Under the pieces are notes generated by a model, which had not been told where the DNA came from, made no database searches, and was given only the letters and a program-made list of their open reading frames with translations. A stretch of DNA of 64,000 bases, from assembly GCA_947494715.1 (NCBI GenBank), contig CANLWG010000008.1, positions 62,001 to 126,000 on the forward strand, written 5' to 3'. Both the position numbers and the translations under genes were made by a program. Positions 60,394 to 64,000 of this stretch are shown here, in pieces; positions within the stretch are counted from its first letter, which is position 1, and every line of letters begins with the position of its first letter. This DNA comes from an uncultured Flavobacteriaceae bacterium. Its GTDB lineage: Bacteria; Bacteroidota; Bacteroidia; Flavobacteriales; Flavobacteriaceae.

Positions 60394-63108
60394 TCATCTT
60401 TTTAAGGCAAAGTGACCTTTAAATTCCCTCCCGTCTTCTAGAATAGCGCTAAACCAATAATCCGAGGCCGGTAATACCTCGGCATTATACATGCCGTTCC
60501 ATCCACCATCTTTAGGGCCTATCCTCGCAATCTGTTTTCCATATCGATTAAATATGGTCACTGAAGTATTAGTCTGAAAGCGATTGTCTACCCCGATAAT
60601 TTGCCAAAAATCATTTATACCATCCCCGTTCGGCGTAAAAAACTTTGGATATCCTATAACCGAAATCAGTTCTTCAATACTACCGCAACCATTTTTGTCC
60701 CTTATGGTAATGGTTCTAAATCCCGGGGCTACATCATCAAAAAAAGCCTCGTCCTGAAATGGGTCGTCGTCTAAGGAAAATTCGTAATCGCCATCCCCGG
60801 ATACTATAATTTGAACAGTGTTATTTTCTGATATATCCTTAATAAGAATATCTTCTAACATAGCCTTGTTCGAAGGCAGCACGGTAAAGTCTTTTTGATT
60901 GGTACAGACCTGGTTTTCCCCGTTAACTTCATAAACATATCCTACTTCCAAAATGTAGTTTCCAATTTCCTGAATATAAATTTGTTGATGATTGGAAACT
61001 ACTGTCCGGGAATTCCCTTCTTCTTTGAACCAGGTATAGATATCAAACCCATACGGTCCTGTGATACTTAAATTCGGGTTATCTGTACAAAGAAGATGAA
61101 CTTGTTGTAAACTAAAACTGGGTGAGGGATTTACTTGCAATTCAATTTCTAGGATATCCTCACATTGATTCAAATTTTCCAGGCGGGCAAAGACCACGGT
61201 TGGTTCTGTACTATAGATGTAAGGCAAGGGGTTCTGCTCCAAGGTTACATCTTCCAAATTTTCATAAAAGACCACTTCATTTTGAGGGTAATTTCTTTTT
61301 CCAAAATTTTCAAGATCAAAAATGCCCATAAGAATTTCATCCTCAGGATCATCATCACAGGTGTAATAGGTTATCTGTGCCGTTTCTTCCAGAACTACCG
61401 ATTGTATCCGTAGTTGTATCTCCCCAAAATTTTCGCACCCCATAGAGTTGGTTACTCTATAGTATATGGCTTGATTAAATGCCTGGGTGTTAACAAACCT
61501 TTCCGGATCAAGGATTGGATTATCCGTATTTCTGTCTTGAATAGTTTCAAAAAAAGTATAGGTGTATTCCGAGCCGGGCTCTATTTGTCCTAAATTGATG
61601 GTAGTAATCCCATCCGTTGAGTTTTCCATATCTACATCACATTGTACCAAGGTAAGTTGTTCGTTTGGTGGAAGGGGATGTACATTTATCAAGGATTCTC
61701 CCAAGATAGGGCATGCCTTAGGGTCGGGCAATAGAATTTCCAGGCTGTATTTTCCAGAGTGGGTCTCGTTGGCAGTATCGATTTGAAAGCTATTTACCCT
61801 TGGATTCTGAAAAACCACTCCATCCTTTTTCCAAGTGTATGTAGCCCCGGGAACATTTTCTGTTTCCAATAAGAAAGCTTGGCCCTCACATAAATCCAAT
61901 GAACTACTTGTAGTGCCATCCTCATTTTGAATCAACTCTATCTTATTGAAAAAGGACTGGATAAATGGTGGAAGCCCCTGGGTACCTTTTTTTCCATTCA
62001 GATCAATGGCATTATGAATGTATTCTGCCTGGATATTCCCCTCATTGGGGTTATTGATTACCCCTAGAAAAGAAGAACCAGTAAAATAATTTTCGGATAT
62101 GGTTCTATAAATTTTACCATTGCTCCCTAATTGTAGCCCACCTCGATAAATTCCCCTTTTATCCAAGACTACCCGTGAACCGGATATATCTCCTGCTTCT
62201 ACCTCCAATTGGAATAATGAGGAGGTATGGCCCTCAACTGCTTGTACGTCGTTGGATGCATGTACATAAAGGTATTTCCCATTTGACGAGAATTCAATGC
62301 CATAAGGGTTGTTGTCCGGTGCCGGGAGGTTTACTTGATTCTGATTTGAAAGTTTTCCGGTCTCTGCATCAAAATCGTAGATATAGAGCCCAAATCTCAT
62401 ATTGGCACTGGCCATTTTTGTTCCATCCGAAGAAAATTTCAGATACCCCCTGGGATCTTCAATTTGTAGGTCGCTAAAAGTGGTTCGGACAGGATTTGCA
62501 ACTACACCAGTGGCATTTACCTCAAAGGCATGATAGGTGTTGAAAAATCCTGTGGTCCCGGTCTCTGAGGCCAAGGTCATCAACCATATGGATTGATCTG
62601 AACAATCCTTGACTACCGCGGTAATTTTTTCAGAGCAGTCTTTAAGAAGGTTTATGTTTTTTTCAATAACCGCACCATTTCCGTCATTTAGGGAAATATT
62701 CACTACCGAGTAGTTTAGACCATTGTCCGGATCATTTTCAAAAGTAGAGGTGTCTACCGTAAAGATGTAAAAAATATCGGGACTCGAGGGGGCTGGAACT
62801 ATAAGGGCGGACTGGGTACTGGACGGATCGCCATAGAGCCCCCTTCCATTTTCCATAACGGAATGTGTTCGGTCATATACCGTAATACCGTCCGTATAAA
62901 AAAGCAAATTCCCAAAACTATCCGAAATAGTAGCACACCCTTCAAAAGTATTGAGCTTACCATCAGTTAACGGAGAGACGCTTCCATCATCGTTGAACAA
63001 AATGCCGGCACCATTCCCAAAATACCAATTGGAAGTTTCGCCTTGCCCAAAAATGAAGACAGGAAATGTTATCCCTAACCATAGGAGGAGTGTAATAGTC
63101 TTGTTCAT
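60394..63108 (-). CDS. Large T9SS type B surface protein with N-terminal propeller-like region
   Basis: A 904-residue secreted protein. The signal peptide is MNKTITLLLWLGITFPVFIFGQ. The first 380 residues form a repeated beta structure (NWYFGNGAGILFNDDGS, YDRTHSVMENGRGLYGDPSS, FSSNGKYLYVHASND) like a WD40/seven-bladed propeller. Ig/PKD-like domains with paired cysteines follow to about 815, then the type B sorting domain YPKFFTPNGDGINDFWQ to GHFALKR. It is the first of three tandem T9SS genes (52 and 12 nt gaps) and follows the ABC permease gene by 26 nt, so all four may be co-transcribed. Confidence 0.92.
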   Translation of the reverse strand: MNKTITLLLWLGITFPVFIFGQGETSNWYFGNGAGILFNDDGSVSPLTDGKLNTFEGCATISDSFGNLLFYTDGITVYDRTHSVMENGRGLYGDPSSTQSALIVPAPSSPDIFYIFTVDTSTFENDPDNGLNYSVVNISLNDGNGAVIEKNINLLKDCSEKITAVVKDCSDQSIWLMTLASETGTTGFFNTYHAFEVNATGVVANPVRTTFSDLQIEDPRGYLKFSSDGTKMASANMRFGLYIYDFDAETGKLSNQNQVNLPAPDNNPYGIEFSSNGKYLYVHASNDVQAVEGHTSSLFQLEVEAGDISGSRVVLDKRGIYRGGLQLGSNGKIYRTISENYFTGSSFLGVINNPNEGNIQAEYIHNAIDLNGKKGTQGLPPFIQSFFNKIELIQNEDGTTSSSLDLCEGQAFLLETENVPGATYTWKKDGVVFQNPRVNSFQIDTANETHSGKYSLEILLPDPKACPILGESLINVHPLPPNEQLTLVQCDVDMENSTDGITTINLGQIEPGSEYTYTFFETIQDRNTDNPILDPERFVNTQAFNQAIYYRVTNSMGCENFGEIQLRIQSVVLEETAQITYYTCDDDPEDEILMGIFDLENFGKRNYPQNEVVFYENLEDVTLEQNPLPYIYSTEPTVVFARLENLNQCEDILEIELQVNPSPSFSLQQVHLLCTDNPNLSITGPYGFDIYTWFKEEGNSRTVVSNHQQIYIQEIGNYILEVGYVYEVNGENQVCTNQKDFTVLPSNKAMLEDILIKDISENNTVQIIVSGDGDYEFSLDDDPFQDEAFFDDVAPGFRTITIRDKNGCGSIEELISVIGYPKFFTPNGDGINDFWQIIGVDNRFQTNTSVTIFNRYGKQIARIGPKDGGWNGMYNAEVLPASDYWFSAILEDGREFKGHFALKR

Positions 63109-63134
63109 AGCGTTTCCCGAAACACTACAAGATA

Positions 63135-63968
63135 CTACAAATCACGCTTTTTTAATAATGCATAGGATAAATAGATGAAAATTGCCGTCCAGCCGAACAC
63201 AATAAGAATTTCATAACCATGAACCTGATAATTCAAATTGATTTCTTCTCCCACCTGATCCGCGACTGTCTGCACAGCTTCTAACCTAGTGACAGGTTCT
63301 TTGATAAGGTTGAACATGGATTGTAAGGGAAAGAAACCCATTATCATTTCTGTCGTATCCCCATCGAATAGTTTCCATCGTATGAGACCTCTTGTAATGC
63401 CTTCTAAAATTTGCCAAAGGATTAAAAACCCAAGGGCAAATGCGGAACGTTTGACAAGGATTCCCAAAAACAGGCAAAAAGAGAAGAACCCTACCAATTT
63501 TACGAAAAAAGCAAGTACAAATTCAAGATCGGAGAATATGATGGGCAATTCATCATAATCGGAATAAATAAGTCCCAATATCAAAGACACGGTAAATACA
63601 AATACAGTCGAAATCAAAGCGAAGGAGAGTACGGTCAAAAACTTTGAAAGTATAAATTCTTTTTTTGACAACCCATCAATCAAGTTTTGTTTTATGGTCT
63701 TGTTGCTGTATTCATTGGCCATCATAGAGACAATGACAATAGCCAGGAACAATTTAAAAAAAGCCGTTACAAAGGTGTTGAAATGCCAGATATAGGGGAA
63801 GTTAAAAATCCCGATTTCGGCTAAATGGAATTTTATGGGGCCAATATCGAATTTTATGGCGGCTACAAGGGCAATCGATGTTAGTAAGACAAAGTACGAG
63901 AGAATCAAAACTCTGCTGGCCCTATTGTTCCAAAGTTTTATAAATTCTATTTGAAGTAGTCGAATCAT
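63135..63968 (-). CDS. ABC-2 type permease
   Basis: A 277-residue inner-membrane permease with about six transmembrane helices (VLILSYFVLLTSIALVAAI; FNTFVTAFFKLFLAIVIVSMMA; FLTVLSFALISTVFVFTVSLILGLIY; and others), an ABC-2 motif NEYSNKTIKQNLIDGLSKKEFILSK and a final helix ending YLSYALLKKRDL. It lacks its own ATPase; the partner gene is probably just beyond the right edge, of which at most about 30 bases lie in the window. Substrate unknown. Confidence 0.87.
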   Translation of the reverse strand: MIRLLQIEFIKLWNNRASRVLILSYFVLLTSIALVAAIKFDIGPIKFHLAEIGIFNFPYIWHFNTFVTAFFKLFLAIVIVSMMANEYSNKTIKQNLIDGLSKKEFILSKFLTVLSFALISTVFVFTVSLILGLIYSDYDELPIIFSDLEFVLAFFVKLVGFFSFCLFLGILVKRSAFALGFLILWQILEGITRGLIRWKLFDGDTTEMIMGFFPLQSMFNLIKEPVTRLEAVQTVADQVGEEINLNYQVHGYEILIVFGWTAIFIYLSYALLKKRDL

Positions 63969-64000
63969 AACTATTCTAATTGGTTTGTGATTTGGTAAGG

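Noticed and set aside
63969-64000. 3' end of an ABC ATPase gene upstream of the last permease
   Set aside because: Only 32 bases are visible and two frames end with a stop there; neither can be assigned.
1-64000. tRNA, rRNA, CRISPR arrays, insertion sequences, integrases, riboswitches
   Set aside because: Intergenic stretches were read on both strands for cloverleaf patterns, regular repeats, terminal inverted repeats and transposase motifs; none was convincing. Manual reading can miss small structured RNAs.

Overview
The window is a gene-dense chromosomal segment of a marine-type Bacteroidota, almost certainly a member of the Flavobacteriaceae. The evidence is: Bacteroidota-type promoters (a TAnnTTTG -7 element, often with TTG about 20 nt upstream) in front of many genes; almost no Shine-Dalgarno sequences; three tandem type IX secretion (T9SS type B) surface proteins; a DnaJ, NusB and DUF3276/PUR protein of flavobacterial shape; and many lipoproteins with Bacteroidota-like lipoboxes. 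No rRNA, tRNA, IS element, prophage or CRISPR array was seen. The genus cannot be fixed from this sequence.

Layout. 1-5 kb: ilvE (cut by the window edge), a DUF4920 protein, mnmD, a TIGR01777 epimerase and grpE-dnaJ. 5.3-10.5 kb: a five-gene, mostly overlapping run of NatA/NatB-type ABC exporter, MscS channel, outer-membrane barrel protein and an atypical NtrC-family regulator. 10.6-15.6 kb: an unknown exported protein, ppk2, an M28 peptidase, a cyclophilin-FKBP fusion, two unannotated paralogous 27- and 30-residue membrane microproteins, and a cold-shock protein. 15.8-26.8 kb: AraC regulator plus SDR, 1-Cys peroxiredoxin, DinB protein, GNAT/cupin/thioredoxin-like group, acyltransferase, M14 peptidase, PUR protein and an ABC exporter. 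27-36 kb: nusB-DUF1573-yajC, a Tat-exported Gfo/Idh/MocA oxidoreductase, pepT, pyrD, LysE exporter and HMG-CoA lyase.

36.1-42.5 kb holds the most interesting locus: DUF4856 lipoprotein, imelysin-like lipoprotein, a full-length homologue of vitamin K-dependent gamma-glutamyl carboxylase, and a TonB-dependent receptor. A 19-bp Fur-like palindrome sits just upstream of the first promoter. The carboxylase homologue keeps residues matching the human catalytic lysine and two active-site histidines, so the locus may couple metal uptake to a protein modification.

42.7-57 kb: guaB, an orphan lipoprotein, an exported alpha/beta hydrolase, an exported nitrilase-family enzyme split by a nine-base homopolymer frameshift, lysA, a LonSB protein, sucC, several small proteins, hsp20 and uvrB. 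57.1-63.1 kb: three tandem T9SS type B surface proteins. The window ends with an ABC-2 permease.

The window is mainly housekeeping and cell-envelope physiology. The parts least explained by standard annotation are the carboxylase locus, the microprotein pair, the homopolymer switch in the nitrilase gene and the regulator that lacks a DNA-binding domain.
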